Source of the DNA: CALITV01 sp964415795
GTDB taxonomy: Bacteria; UBP6; UBA1177; JAKLFG01
Direction of reading: 5' to 3'
Length of the DNA stretch: 64,000 bases
Assembly (NCBI GenBank): GCA_964415795.1
Contig: CAYQBN010000004.1
Span: forward strand, 1 to 64,000
Shown here: piece after piece, positions 1 through 6,864 of the stretch
Layout: every line of letters begins with the position of its first letter
How positions within the stretch are numbered: the first letter of the stretch is position 1
The notes under the pieces: generated by a model
Told to the model about the DNA's origin: nothing
Databases searched by the model: none
Seen by the model: only the letters and a program-made list of their open reading frames with translations
Made by a program: the position numbers and the translations under genes

Positions 1-341
1 TCCAGGAGAGACCGGCTCAGACGGTCCACCTTATATACCACCACGCAGTCGATGCCGCCGGATTCGACATCGGCGAAGAGCCGCTTGAGGGCCGGGCGCT
101 CCATATTGCCGCCGGTGAAACCACCGTCGTCGTACCGCTCTGAGATGCACAGCCATCCCTCATGCCGCTGGCTCGCGATATAGGCTTCCGCGGACTCCCG
201 CTGGGCATCGAGGCTGTTGAAGTCTTGGTCGAGACCTTCGTCGGTGGATTTCCGGGTATAGATGGCGCAACGCACGGTCGTCCTGTGAGTCTCCACCGAT
301 TGCCGGATGGATGGATTGTTTCTTTCCGCAGGTCTGCTCAT
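1..341 (-). CDS. Serine recombinase/resolvase, N-terminal part (runs off window edge)
   Basis: This is the N-terminal 113 residues of a serine site-specific recombinase; the rest lies beyond base 1. The resolvase catalytic fold is readable: CAIYTRKSTDEG carries the nucleophilic serine, followed by SLDAQRESAEAYI, then ERYDDGGFTGGNMERPAL, then VVVYKVDRLSRSL. The ATG at 341 overlaps the stop of the DUF2924 gene (ATGA), and an AGGAGG lies just upstream, so the two are translationally coupled. Genes of this type encode the large recombinase of prophage-like or integrative elements. Whether this one is full length and active cannot be seen here. The family call is firm; the integrase role is inferred. 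Confidence 0.92.
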   Translation of the reverse strand, partial: MSRPAERNNPSIRQSVETHRTTVRCAIYTRKSTDEGLDQDFNSLDAQRESAEAYIASQRHEGWLCISERYDDGGFTGGNMERPALKRLFADVESGGIDCVVVYKVDRLSRSLL

Positions 342-877
342 TCATTCCTCCTGTTCGGCTCTCCGTTTTGCTTTCGCGGCTCCTTGGATTCCGCAAGTCC
401 GAAAAAGAGGAATCCGTTCCATTTGCTGCCCGTGGCCTCCTGGGCGATTGCGGAGAGGGACTTGAACCGTCGTCCGTCGTACTCGAAGCCTTTGTCGAGC
501 ACCTTGACCACGATGTCACGGCCCCGGAACTCTCTGGCCAGCAGCGTTCCGGGCAAGGGCAATCTGCGGTCCCGCAATTGGTGCAACCGGCCGGTCACCG
601 AGCGCTCCCTGACTTCCATCAACCCCGGTTTCAACGGATCGCGTGGTGTGCGGACCCGGAGATCCGCGTCGTTGGCGATCTCTTCAGCCCTCCGCTTGGC
701 CCGCTCCGAAAGATCGCCCTCGGCCATGGCTTGAATTCGCCAGGCAATCCGTTTTCGAAGGAAGTCTTTGTGGTACGACCTCGTTTCCTCGCCGAAGACA
801 TCGATATACCGCTCCCGAAGTTCCCCTACGGTCATCCGGGAAAGTGCCTGCACCTGCTGATAAGTCGTTTCATTCAT
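338..877 (-). CDS. DUF2924 family protein of recombinase module
   Basis: A 179-residue basic protein with the features of the DUF2924 family. The N-terminal helical segment has MTVGELRERYIDVFGEE and FLRKRIAWRIQ. The C-terminal part has LLAREFRGRDIVVKVLDKGF, then FEYDGRRFKSLSAIAQEATG and WNGFLFFGL, a small beta-rich fold shared with other mobile-element proteins. Its function is unknown. Members are commonly found directly upstream of serine recombinases, as here, where its stop overlaps the recombinase start. A strong AGGAGG precedes the ATG. It is probably an accessory or DNA-binding factor of the element, but that is only an inference from position. Confidence 0.88.
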   Translation of the reverse strand: MNETTYQQVQALSRMTVGELRERYIDVFGEETRSYHKDFLRKRIAWRIQAMAEGDLSERAKRRAEEIANDADLRVRTPRDPLKPGLMEVRERSVTGRLHQLRDRRLPLPGTLLAREFRGRDIVVKVLDKGFEYDGRRFKSLSAIAQEATGSKWNGFLFFGLAESKEPRKQNGEPNRRNE

Positions 878-886
878 GGCAACCTC

Positions 887-1030
887 CTATTTTTCGGACC
901 AACCGCCGAAATCGGCCAGCCGCTCCAGCCGTCTCGTGGCGTTAACCACTGCATGAATGAAGGCTTCTATTGGCCGAACAATCAAGTCGATTCTCTGTAA
1001 ACTCTTCGTGTTCTTGGGTTTGCGCCACAT
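887..1030 (-). CDS. Small hypothetical protein (47 aa), overlaps upstream ORF in another frame
   Basis: A short ORF reading MWRKPKNTKS at its start, then IDLIVRPIEAFIHAVV, then NATRRLERLADFGGWSEK at its end. It overlaps the last 89 bases of the ORF at 942-1163 in a different frame and ends 9 bases before the DUF2924 start. The C-terminal half has natural amphipathic helix character and ordinary codon choice. The start has only a weak ribosome-binding site, so translation may depend on coupling or a frameshift from the upstream ORF. I do not recognise a family. It could be a genuine overlapping gene or a fortuitous open frame. Confidence 0.35.
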   Translation of the reverse strand: MWRKPKNTKSLQRIDLIVRPIEAFIHAVVNATRRLERLADFGGWSEK

Positions 1031-1163
1031 GGCCGGCCATATCCGGGCTGGATGGCGGCAGGCGGCGTCCCCTCCGGTAACGGAGGTAGCCTTCTCCCAG
1101 AATCGAGGCGATCTCTGAAATGGTTTCCTCGAGACGAGGTGCTGAGGATTCTCTACGTTCCAT
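942..1163 (-). CDS. Small hypothetical protein upstream of DUF2924
   Basis: A 73-residue ORF beginning MERRESSAPRLEETISEIAS, continuing ILGEGYLRYRRGRR and ending NRLDCSANRSLHSCSG. Short proteins with an 'xIAxILAxGxLRLxxR' core are familiar companions of DUF2924-recombinase modules, and this one matches that look and position. Two ATGs are adjacent (1166 and 1163). The second is preferred because AAGGAGG at 1169-1175 then has a better spacing. Function is unknown. The 3' end overlaps the 47-residue ORF at 887-1030. Confidence 0.6.
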   Translation of the reverse strand: MERRESSAPRLEETISEIASILGEGYLRYRRGRRLPPSSPDMAGHVAQTQEHEEFTENRLDCSANRSLHSCSG

Positions 1164-1175
1164 CATGTCCTCCTT

Positions 1176-1590
1176 GCGGCGACCGCAGGGGGCGTCGTGG
1201 ATGCCGCCGGGAGGATGGGTTCGGCCGTCAAGTCGCCGACCGCGGGTCCACCGATCCGCCCTGAAGGGCGGGCTTGGCGTCACCCACAACGGTCTCCGTC
1301 TCTCTCGGCCGCTTCCGCTGTCTGGCGTTTGTCTTTTGCCGGGCGCTTCCGCTCGGCTTCCGGTCGATACTTACCGGAGCTCCTTTCGGGGTGTCGGACC
1401 TGGGTTGACGACAGGAGAGGCGTTAACAGCGGGCGGAAAAGGAATGGAGAATCGGAGAATCAGGAGGGCACATCCGAAAGCGGCGGGCGAAAACGTCAGC
1501 GTTCATCCGCGAAGCCCGCAGGCTGTGCGGGAATCGGAGAAGAGGAGAGAATGTGTGGGCGGGCGCAAAGCGGCGTGGAATCGCCTGAAA
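1176..1590. other. No recognisable gene between recombinase module and tRNA-Asn terminator
   Basis: Several overlapping open frames occur on both strands in this GC-rich stretch. None has a recognisable domain, a convincing start, or the codon pattern of neighbours. It may be the non-coding end of the integrated element or decayed sequence. No direct repeat of the tRNA 3' end was spotted by eye. Confidence 0.5.
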
Positions 1591-1591
1591 C

Positions 1592-1625
1592 AGCAAAACC
1601 CCGAGGGGATGACCCGACGGGGTTT
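1592..1625 (-). terminator. Rho-independent terminator of tRNA-Asn
   Basis: Perfect 8-bp stem aaaccccg (1596-1603) / cggggttt (1618-1625) with a 14-nt loop. Read on the minus strand it ends in a T-run, about 40 bases after the tRNA 3' end. It is suited to stop the leftward tRNA transcript before the recombinase region. Confidence 0.7.
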
Positions 1626-1665
1626 CGCGCTAACAAATGACCGCTGAAGTTCAGCGGATTAAATT

Positions 1666-1741
1666 TGGCTCCTCGTGACGGACTTGAACCGCCGACCTAG
1701 TGGTTAACAGCCACCCGCTCTACCGACTGAGCTAACGAGGA
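1666..1741 (-). tRNA. tRNA-Asn (anticodon GUU)
   Basis: The reverse complement starts TCCTCGTTAGCTCAGTCGG and ends CACGAGGAGCCA. The acceptor stem TCCTCGT/ACGAGGA is perfect. The D-arm, the anticodon loop CTGTTAA (anticodon GTT, Asn) and the T-arm GGTTCAAGTCC are all present. The 3' CCA is encoded. The 3' end faces the recombinase module, so this gene may mark an integration boundary. Confidence 0.98.
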
Positions 1742-1793
1742 ACCTTCGGAAGATGAAAGATTTTTATGGGAATGAACCCCTTGCGGAAAAGGA

Positions 1794-1821
1794 ACTATAG
1801 CCAGATCTCGGTGCTTGTCAA
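1794..1821 (-). promoter_or_regulatory. Sigma70-type promoter of tRNA-Asn
   Basis: On the minus strand: TTGACA (1821-1816), 16-nt spacer, TATAGT (1799-1794), about 53 bases upstream of the tRNA 5' end. Confidence 0.75.
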
Positions 1822-1918
1822 CATTTTTTTTGTTTTGCTTTAGTAAACAACTTTTTTCTTATTCTATACATCAAAAACTCCTTGAAGAGACTAGGGAAAA
1901 ATTTTTTCAACTTTTTTC

Positions 1919-1946
1919 TTGACACTCTTCACTTTCTGTATATTAG
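1919..1946 (+). promoter_or_regulatory. Promoter of a small transcription unit
   Basis: TTGACA (1919-1924), 16-nt spacer, TATTAG (1941-1946), preceded by an A/T-rich tract like an UP element. The next strong signal downstream is a terminator at 1994-2021, and the ABC operon has its own promoter after that. This promoter therefore seems to serve a short RNA. Confidence 0.65.
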
Positions 1947-1952
1947 ATGAAG

Positions 1953-2021
1953 ACGTGGACTATGTCCACATTCCCCTCCCACCCCCAGATATTGGCGGCC
2001 CGCAAGGGCCGCCGTCTTTTT
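1953..2021 (+). ncRNA. Candidate small RNA of about 70 nt
   Basis: The predicted transcript has three parts. A 5' hairpin gtggac-tat-gtccac lies at 1955-1969. A C-rich, probably unpaired segment (1971-1986, with CCCCTCCC) follows, and then a strong terminator hairpin. No ORF of useful size lies inside. The exposed C-rich patch could pair with G-rich ribosome-binding sites, as in several bacterial sRNAs. I do not recognise a known family. The alternative is a leader attenuator for the ABC operon, but that operon has its own promoter at 2050-2078. Confidence 0.55.
1994..2021 (+). terminator. Rho-independent terminator
   Basis: Perfect 8-bp GC stem ggcggccc (1994-2001) / gggccgcc (2006-2013) with a gcaa tetraloop, followed by gtcttttt. 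Confidence 0.85.
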
Positions 2022-2049
2022 GATATGCCGAGTAAGCGCTGACGAAACC

Positions 2050-2078
2050 TTGACGCTTCGACATGCCATCACTATATA
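2050..2078 (+). promoter_or_regulatory. Promoter of the ABC transporter-thiI-lipA operon
   Basis: TTGACG (2050-2055), 17-nt spacer, TATATA (2073-2078). The -10 box ends 27 bases before the ATG at 2106, which leaves room for only a short leader with a GGGAG ribosome-binding site. Confidence 0.75.
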
Positions 2079-2105
2079 TAAAACGACCAACAAAGGGAGC
2101 ACCGT

Positions 2106-3056
2106 ATGGCGGCCCACATCGAGGTAGAGCGGCTTTCCAAGACCTATCGTCATCCCATGAAGGTGTGGAGACTCGTTCATGCCGTAAAGAACCTTTCCTT
2201 CTCGGTGGAACCGGGAGAGATTGTCGGGTTCGTTGGACACAACGGCGCAGGAAAAACGACGACACTCAAGATGCTCATGGGACTCATCGCTCCCTCGGCA
2301 GGGACCATCTCTCTTTTCGGACATCGTCCCGGAGATCCGCTTGTCCATAGCCGTATCGGCTTCTTACCAGAGCGCCCCTACTTCTACGATCATCTGACGG
2401 GTCGCGAACTCCTCCGATACTTTTGTGGACTTTCGGGAATCCCTGCACGCACCTCCTCCGGACTTATAGAAGCGACGCTCAAACGGGTAGGGCTTATCGA
2501 TGCTGGGGACCTTCGCCTCGTCCACTATTCGAAAGGTATGCTTCAGCGCATCGGGATTGCACAAGCTATCGTACACGGTCCCGAGGTGGTCATCTTGGAT
2601 GAACCAATGAGCGGCCTTGACCCGGCAGGACGCCGCGAGGTGAAGGAGATCATCCTTTCGCTTAAAAAAGAGGGTCGAGCGATCCTATTCTCCTCGCACA
2701 TACTTTCCGATATAGAAGACCTCTCTGACCGGATTCTCATCATCGAAAAGGGAGAACGCCGCTTCTTCGGTACCCTGTCCGAGATCGTACCGCGAGAAAA
2801 GCTTTCATGGCACTTGTCCTTCATCGCGCCCGAAAATGAACGCGATGCTCTTTTCTCACTCTTCAAGAACCTACGGATCTCTCGTGGTGTCTTTGCGACA
2901 GATTTCTCCACCGAAGAAGAAATGAATCACGCAATCAAACAGATGATAGAGCGTCACTATACCATCGTTGAGGCGGGACCGGTTTATCCGTCTCTTGAAG
3001 AAGTGGTTTTTCAAATGAAAAAGACTGAGCAATCGGCGGAGAAATTTCATGGTTAA
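2106..3056 (+). CDS. ABC transporter ATP-binding protein (ABC-2 type)
   Basis: A 316-residue ATPase that would power the permease encoded next. Motifs are complete: Walker A GHNGAGKTTT (about residues 51-60), a signature in the form YSKGMLQRIG rather than LSGGQ, Walker B VVILDEPMSGLDP, and the switch histidine in SSHIL. About 80 residues follow the nucleotide-binding domain, as in NosF- and gliding-type ABC-2 ATPases. The gene overlaps the permease by 8 bases. The substrate is unknown; ABC-2 pairs commonly export lipids, polysaccharides or drugs, or assist copper-enzyme assembly. No nos genes are nearby, so a Nos role is not supported. Confidence 0.93.
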   Translation: MAAHIEVERLSKTYRHPMKVWRLVHAVKNLSFSVEPGEIVGFVGHNGAGKTTTLKMLMGLIAPSAGTISLFGHRPGDPLVHSRIGFLPERPYFYDHLTGRELLRYFCGLSGIPARTSSGLIEATLKRVGLIDAGDLRLVHYSKGMLQRIGIAQAIVHGPEVVILDEPMSGLDPAGRREVKEIILSLKKEGRAILFSSHILSDIEDLSDRILIIEKGERRFFGTLSEIVPREKLSWHLSFIAPENERDALFSLFKNLRISRGVFATDFSTEEEMNHAIKQMIERHYTIVEAGPVYPSLEEVVFQMKKTEQSAEKFHG

Positions 3057-3819
3057 AGTATTGCTCGTCGCCCGCTACACCTTCCTTGAAATGGTACGGC
3101 ACAAGGCGCTTTATGCCTTCGTCCTCTTTGCCTTCTTCGTCTTAGGGCTTGGCGTCGCGATTACCCAGATGACCATCGGTGACACTGTCGACATCATCAG
3201 CGATGTTGGGCTTGGTACTACGGAGATATTCCTAACTGGTGTTACTATCTTCATGGGCATTTCCATTATTCAGAAAGAACTTTCCCTGCGTACCCTTCAC
3301 CCCCTTCTCGCCCGGCCGCTCACGCGACCACAGTATGTCCTTGGGAAATTCTTCGGAATGACCATCCTCGCCGTCGTTGGTCTTGCCTTCATGGCGCTCG
3401 TTCTGTGGGGCATGCTTTTCATTTACGGCGGCGCGGCCCGAATGGGAGGATACCTGCCAGCATTCTATACCATTTTCTTGCAGAACCTCACGGTGATCGC
3501 GGTCGCGGTCTTGTGCAGCTCGTTTGTAGAGCCGGCCATCGGAGCACTCGTTACCATATCGTTCTACATCATCGGAGCAACATCCTACAGCCTTTCTTTT
3601 CTCCTCACCAAATATACCAGCGAGCCTCTCCGGAAAGCGGTCACCGTCGTCCGTCATGTCCTTCCCGATTTCAGCCACTTCAATATCAAAGATAATCTCG
3701 TGTACGGAAGGGGTCTCGAGGGAATCGATCTTTTCTACGCCTCGCTTTACGCCATGGGGTGGATTGTCGTAGTGCTCGCTGTCTCTATTCTTCTTTTCAA
3801 CAAAAAAGAGATCAACTGA
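3049..3819 (+). CDS. ABC-2 type transporter permease
   Basis: A 256-residue integral membrane protein with about six hydrophobic segments. It starts VARYTFLEMVRHKALYAF and contains SLRTLHPLLARPLTRPQYVLGK, the cytoplasmic loop typical of NosY/ABC-2 permeases in which 'RPLSR' precedes a membrane segment. It overlaps the ATPase gene at its start, and its TGA overlaps the thiI ATG (TGATG), so all four genes 2106-5856 are probably translated together. The substrate cannot be told from sequence. The call as membrane partner of the preceding ATPase is secure. Confidence 0.9.
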   Translation: MVKVLLVARYTFLEMVRHKALYAFVLFAFFVLGLGVAITQMTIGDTVDIISDVGLGTTEIFLTGVTIFMGISIIQKELSLRTLHPLLARPLTRPQYVLGKFFGMTILAVVGLAFMALVLWGMLFIYGGAARMGGYLPAFYTIFLQNLTVIAVAVLCSSFVEPAIGALVTISFYIIGATSYSLSFLLTKYTSEPLRKAVTVVRHVLPDFSHFNIKDNLVYGRGLEGIDLFYASLYAMGWIVVVLAVSILLFNKKEIN

Positions 3820-5000
3820 TGCAGGACGCGATTCTCGTCCGCTACGACGAGATAGGAACCAAAGGGAAAAATCGGTCGTGGTTTGAAGACATCCTTGTCG
3901 AAAACATACAGCGGAGTCTCGGCGATCGGGCGACAGTAAGAAAATTTCGTGGAAGAATAGAGATCTTACCCCGCGCTGAGACGAACAGAGACGAGGTGCT
4001 CCGCTTGCTCGCCTTCATTCCGGGCATATCGAGTTACTCATCCGCCATCCGACTCCCGTTTGACGCTTCGTGGGAAGAGATCGTCGCCGCCGCTCTCCCG
4101 TTTGCTGACCAAGCGATTGCCGAAGGAAGAACGGTGTTCCGTGTCTCCTGTACCCGCTCCAACAAACGGTACCCCCTGACATCTCCGGAGGTTCAGAAAA
4201 AGCTCGCCGCCGCGGTTCTCACGGCACGCGATAAATGCTTTACCGTTTCAATGACGAATTACACCTTCGAACTCGAGATAGAGATCGCCGAAGACGGGTT
4301 CTATCTCTTCTCCGAACGCCGCCCAGGAACGCTCGGTCTTCCCGTCGGATGCGCTGGCGAGGTGCTCACGCTCCTTTCGGGAGGAATAGACTCGCCGGTC
4401 GCCGCCTACCTCACCATGCGGCGCGGCGCTCGCACCCACTATCTCAGTTTCCATTCGCCCCCCTACACCACCGAGGAAAGCATCAAAAAACTCGTCGATA
4501 TCGCCCACCTTCTTTCACGCTATCAGGGGACCGGCTCACATCTTATCGTCGTTCCGTTCATAGACATTCAACTGCTCGTCAAGGCGCGTTGTCAGGAATC
4601 GTATCGTACTATCGTCTTTCGACGCCTCATGTTCCGCATTGCCGAACAAATCGCCCGCACCAACGGATGGAAAGCGCTCGTAACGGGAGAATCTCTTTCG
4701 CAGGTGGCAAGCCAGACACTCGAAAATCTCACCTGCATCAACGACGCGGTGGAAATCTTGCCGGTTCTTCGTCCACTCATCACCAACGAAAAGAAGGAGA
4801 CCATAGCCATCGCCCAGCGCATCGGCACCTTCGACATCTCAATACGCCCCTGTCCCGACTCATGCACGGCATTCCTTCCCCGCCACCCCATCACCCGGGG
4901 ACGACTGGAAACGGTTCGATCCGAAGAAAAGAAACTGTATCCAGAAATGGATGATCTCATGCGACGAGCCATCACGGAAGCAATGAGGTTCGATGTATAA
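3819..5000 (+). CDS. thiI: tRNA 4-thiouridine sulfurtransferase ThiI
   Basis: Catalyses ATP-dependent sulfur insertion at U8 of tRNA and can supply sulfur for thiamine thiazole. The 393-residue protein shows an N-terminal ferredoxin-like region (MQDAILVRYDEIGTKGKNR), a THUMP domain with CTRSNKRYPLTSPEVQKKL, and the PP-loop SGGIDSP at residues 187-193. The C-terminal CPDSCTAFLPRHPIT holds the conserved catalytic cysteine region. There is no rhodanese extension, so it is the short ThiI form. An in-frame upstream extension exists, but the ATG at 3819 matches family N-termini and overlaps the permease stop. It overlaps lipA by 8 bases. Confidence 0.96.
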   Translation: MQDAILVRYDEIGTKGKNRSWFEDILVENIQRSLGDRATVRKFRGRIEILPRAETNRDEVLRLLAFIPGISSYSSAIRLPFDASWEEIVAAALPFADQAIAEGRTVFRVSCTRSNKRYPLTSPEVQKKLAAAVLTARDKCFTVSMTNYTFELEIEIAEDGFYLFSERRPGTLGLPVGCAGEVLTLLSGGIDSPVAAYLTMRRGARTHYLSFHSPPYTTEESIKKLVDIAHLLSRYQGTGSHLIVVPFIDIQLLVKARCQESYRTIVFRRLMFRIAEQIARTNGWKALVTGESLSQVASQTLENLTCINDAVEILPVLRPLITNEKKETIAIAQRIGTFDISIRPCPDSCTAFLPRHPITRGRLETVRSEEKKLYPEMDDLMRRAITEAMRFDV

Positions 5001-5856
5001 GTCGTTCAAGAAAAGCACCGTTCTTTCCCTTGATGTCATCGAGGTCAAACGACTTTTGCGCCGTCACCGTCTCCATTCGGTCTGCGAGTCGGCGCACTGT
5101 CCCAACATCGCCGAGTGTTTTGGTGCTAAGACGGCGACTTTCCTTATCATGGGAGCGACCTGTACTCGTCACTGCCACTTCTGCAACATACCCTCGACCG
5201 AAAATCCGGCCCCGCTCGATCCCAACGAACCAGAGGAGATCGCCGCCGCCGCCGCCGAGTTAGGGCTACGCTATGTCGTCGTCACTTCGGTCACGCGCGA
5301 CGATCTTTCCGACGGAGGCGCGCTCCACTTCGCCCAAACGATCAAAGCGATACGGAAAAAGAGCCCTGCGACCAAGGTGGAGGTCCTTACTCCCGACTTC
5401 AAGGGGAACCACGCTGCCCTCGGCCTCATCGCTGAAGCCCGCCCCGATGTGTTCAACCACAATGTCGAAACGGTGCCACGGCTCTACGCAACAGTGCGGC
5501 CAGAGGCCGATTACCACCGGTCGCTCGAAACGATATCCTTCATGAAGCAACGAGGTCTCGTGACCAAATCGGGGTTCATGGTGGGGTTGGGCGAAGAAGA
5601 CGCCGAGATTGAGTCGCTCCTCCGCGATCTCCTCCTTCACGGGTGCGATATCGTCACGATCGGACAATACTTCCGACCCTCGCTTGCACATCTTCCGGTT
5701 GTCAGGGACTACGACGACGGCGAATTCACACGCTGGCGCGCCATCGGACTTGCCATGGGATTCGGGGAAGTCTACGCGGGACGTTTCGTGCGCAGTTCGT
5801 TCCACGCAGCAGAGATCGCCGAACAGGTGAGAGCGCATCGAGATCCGGGATCCTAG
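4993..5856 (+). CDS. lipA: Lipoyl synthase LipA
   Basis: A radical-SAM enzyme that inserts two sulfurs into octanoyl-lipoyl domains. The auxiliary [4Fe-4S] ligands C31, C36 and C42 (CESAHCPNIAEC) and the SAM-cluster motif CTRHCHFC (C57, C61, C64) are intact. LipA signatures VTSVTRDDLSDGG, VFNHNVETVPRLY and VRSS near the C-terminus (auxiliary-cluster serine) are also present. At 287 residues the length is normal. It overlaps thiI, grouping two sulfur-insertion enzymes in one operon. No lipB is visible in the window. Its stop overlaps the convergent flippase-like gene by 4 bases. Confidence 0.97.
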   Translation: MYKSFKKSTVLSLDVIEVKRLLRRHRLHSVCESAHCPNIAECFGAKTATFLIMGATCTRHCHFCNIPSTENPAPLDPNEPEEIAAAAAELGLRYVVVTSVTRDDLSDGGALHFAQTIKAIRKKSPATKVEVLTPDFKGNHAALGLIAEARPDVFNHNVETVPRLYATVRPEADYHRSLETISFMKQRGLVTKSGFMVGLGEEDAEIESLLRDLLLHGCDIVTIGQYFRPSLAHLPVVRDYDDGEFTRWRAIGLAMGFGEVYAGRFVRSSFHAAEIAEQVRAHRDPGS

Positions 5857-6860
5857 GTCCTCCTCGCTTCTCCCGGTTCCCGTTGTCCTTCCCCTTCCAA
5901 CGCGGTGAGCGAAATATGGTTGCGCCACAGCCAGAGAAGACCAATGATGGTGACGGGAACGATCTGCGCCATGTGCAACACGAGCGAAACGGCCATTCCC
6001 AAAGCGGTTACGACAGAGAATATCTCGAGCGATTTCACGACTGCGAATTGAAAGACGCCGAGACCGCCGGGAGTCGACGGAATGAGCATTCCCATATTGA
6101 CCGTCACCAGCATGAGCAAATAGGCCATCCACGGGATATCGAGACCGAACGCCTTGACGACGAGGACATACACACCGATCTCTATCGCCCATACCACGAA
6201 AGAGAGGATCAATACCATTCCCAATTGAGAAAGCGACTCGACTGCCCGCGTACCGCTCAAAAACTTCTCGGCCAATTCAAAAGGAAAGACCAGACGCTTC
6301 GGCACCTTCGCTCCCAACGCCCGCACGATTCTTATCGGCAAATCCGAGAAACTGCTGAATAGAACAAACAGAAAGAGAGAAACGAAAATAAGTCCCGCCA
6401 GCTCGGCAAGATTCCTCACCCAGCCCGGGAAGGGATAGGTGAATAGCAGAACGGCGAGAATGAGGAAGACGGTGAGACCGTCGAAAACGCGCTCTACGAA
6501 AATCGAGGCCAGCGAGGCGGTACGCGATATGCCATTGCGAACCCCGGCAAGATATGCTCGCGTGAACTCACCGATACGCGACGGGAGCACATTGTTCACG
6601 GCGTATCCCGCGACCACCAATCGAATCGTCTCGGCGAGCGAAAGTCTTTTCAGATGAAGCAACAATGCCCGCCAGCGTAGTCCTCTCACGATGAATGAAG
6701 AAAGGTATAGCGCGATACCGGCGACGACATACGAGAGGCGGCTTCCGGCAAGATACTCGAAGAAAAGGAGCATATCTATCTTGCGAAACAGCAACCAGAA
6801 CAGAAAGCAGGTCACCACGATACCAAGAAGCGCTTTCAGATGATTACCGAACCCATTCAT
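5853..6860 (-). CDS. Lysylphosphatidylglycerol-synthase-TM/flippase-like membrane protein (UPF0104)
   Basis: A 335-residue protein with about eight membrane segments. Hallmarks of the LPG-synthase transmembrane (AglD/UPF0104) family are FIVRGLRWRALL, VNNVLPSRIGEFTRAYLAG, FVERVFDGL and STPGGLGVFQFAVVKSL. Such proteins act as lipid flippases or glycolipid-related membrane proteins; MprF uses this domain to flip lysyl-PG, but no synthetase domain is attached here. The start at 6860 removes an implausible 51-residue hydrophilic extension and places the gene 4 bases after the upstream stop. The substrate is unknown, with a lipid or polyprenyl-linked glycan plausible. Confidence 0.87.
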   Translation of the reverse strand: MNGFGNHLKALLGIVVTCFLFWLLFRKIDMLLFFEYLAGSRLSYVVAGIALYLSSFIVRGLRWRALLLHLKRLSLAETIRLVVAGYAVNNVLPSRIGEFTRAYLAGVRNGISRTASLASIFVERVFDGLTVFLILAVLLFTYPFPGWVRNLAELAGLIFVSLFLFVLFSSFSDLPIRIVRALGAKVPKRLVFPFELAEKFLSGTRAVESLSQLGMVLILSFVVWAIEIGVYVLVVKAFGLDIPWMAYLLMLVTVNMGMLIPSTPGGLGVFQFAVVKSLEIFSVVTALGMAVSLVLHMAQIVPVTIIGLLWLWRNHISLTALEGEGQREPGEARRT

Positions 6861-6864
6861 GGTT

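Noticed and set aside
1120..1647. Plus-strand open frames between the recombinase module and tRNA-Asn
   Set aside because: No domain, poor starts, and they run through the tRNA-Asn terminator hairpin.
2106..3819. NosF/NosY copper-enzyme assembly transporter
   Set aside because: ATPase and permease resemble the family broadly, but no nosZ, nosD or other nos gene is present. The generic ABC-2 call is kept.
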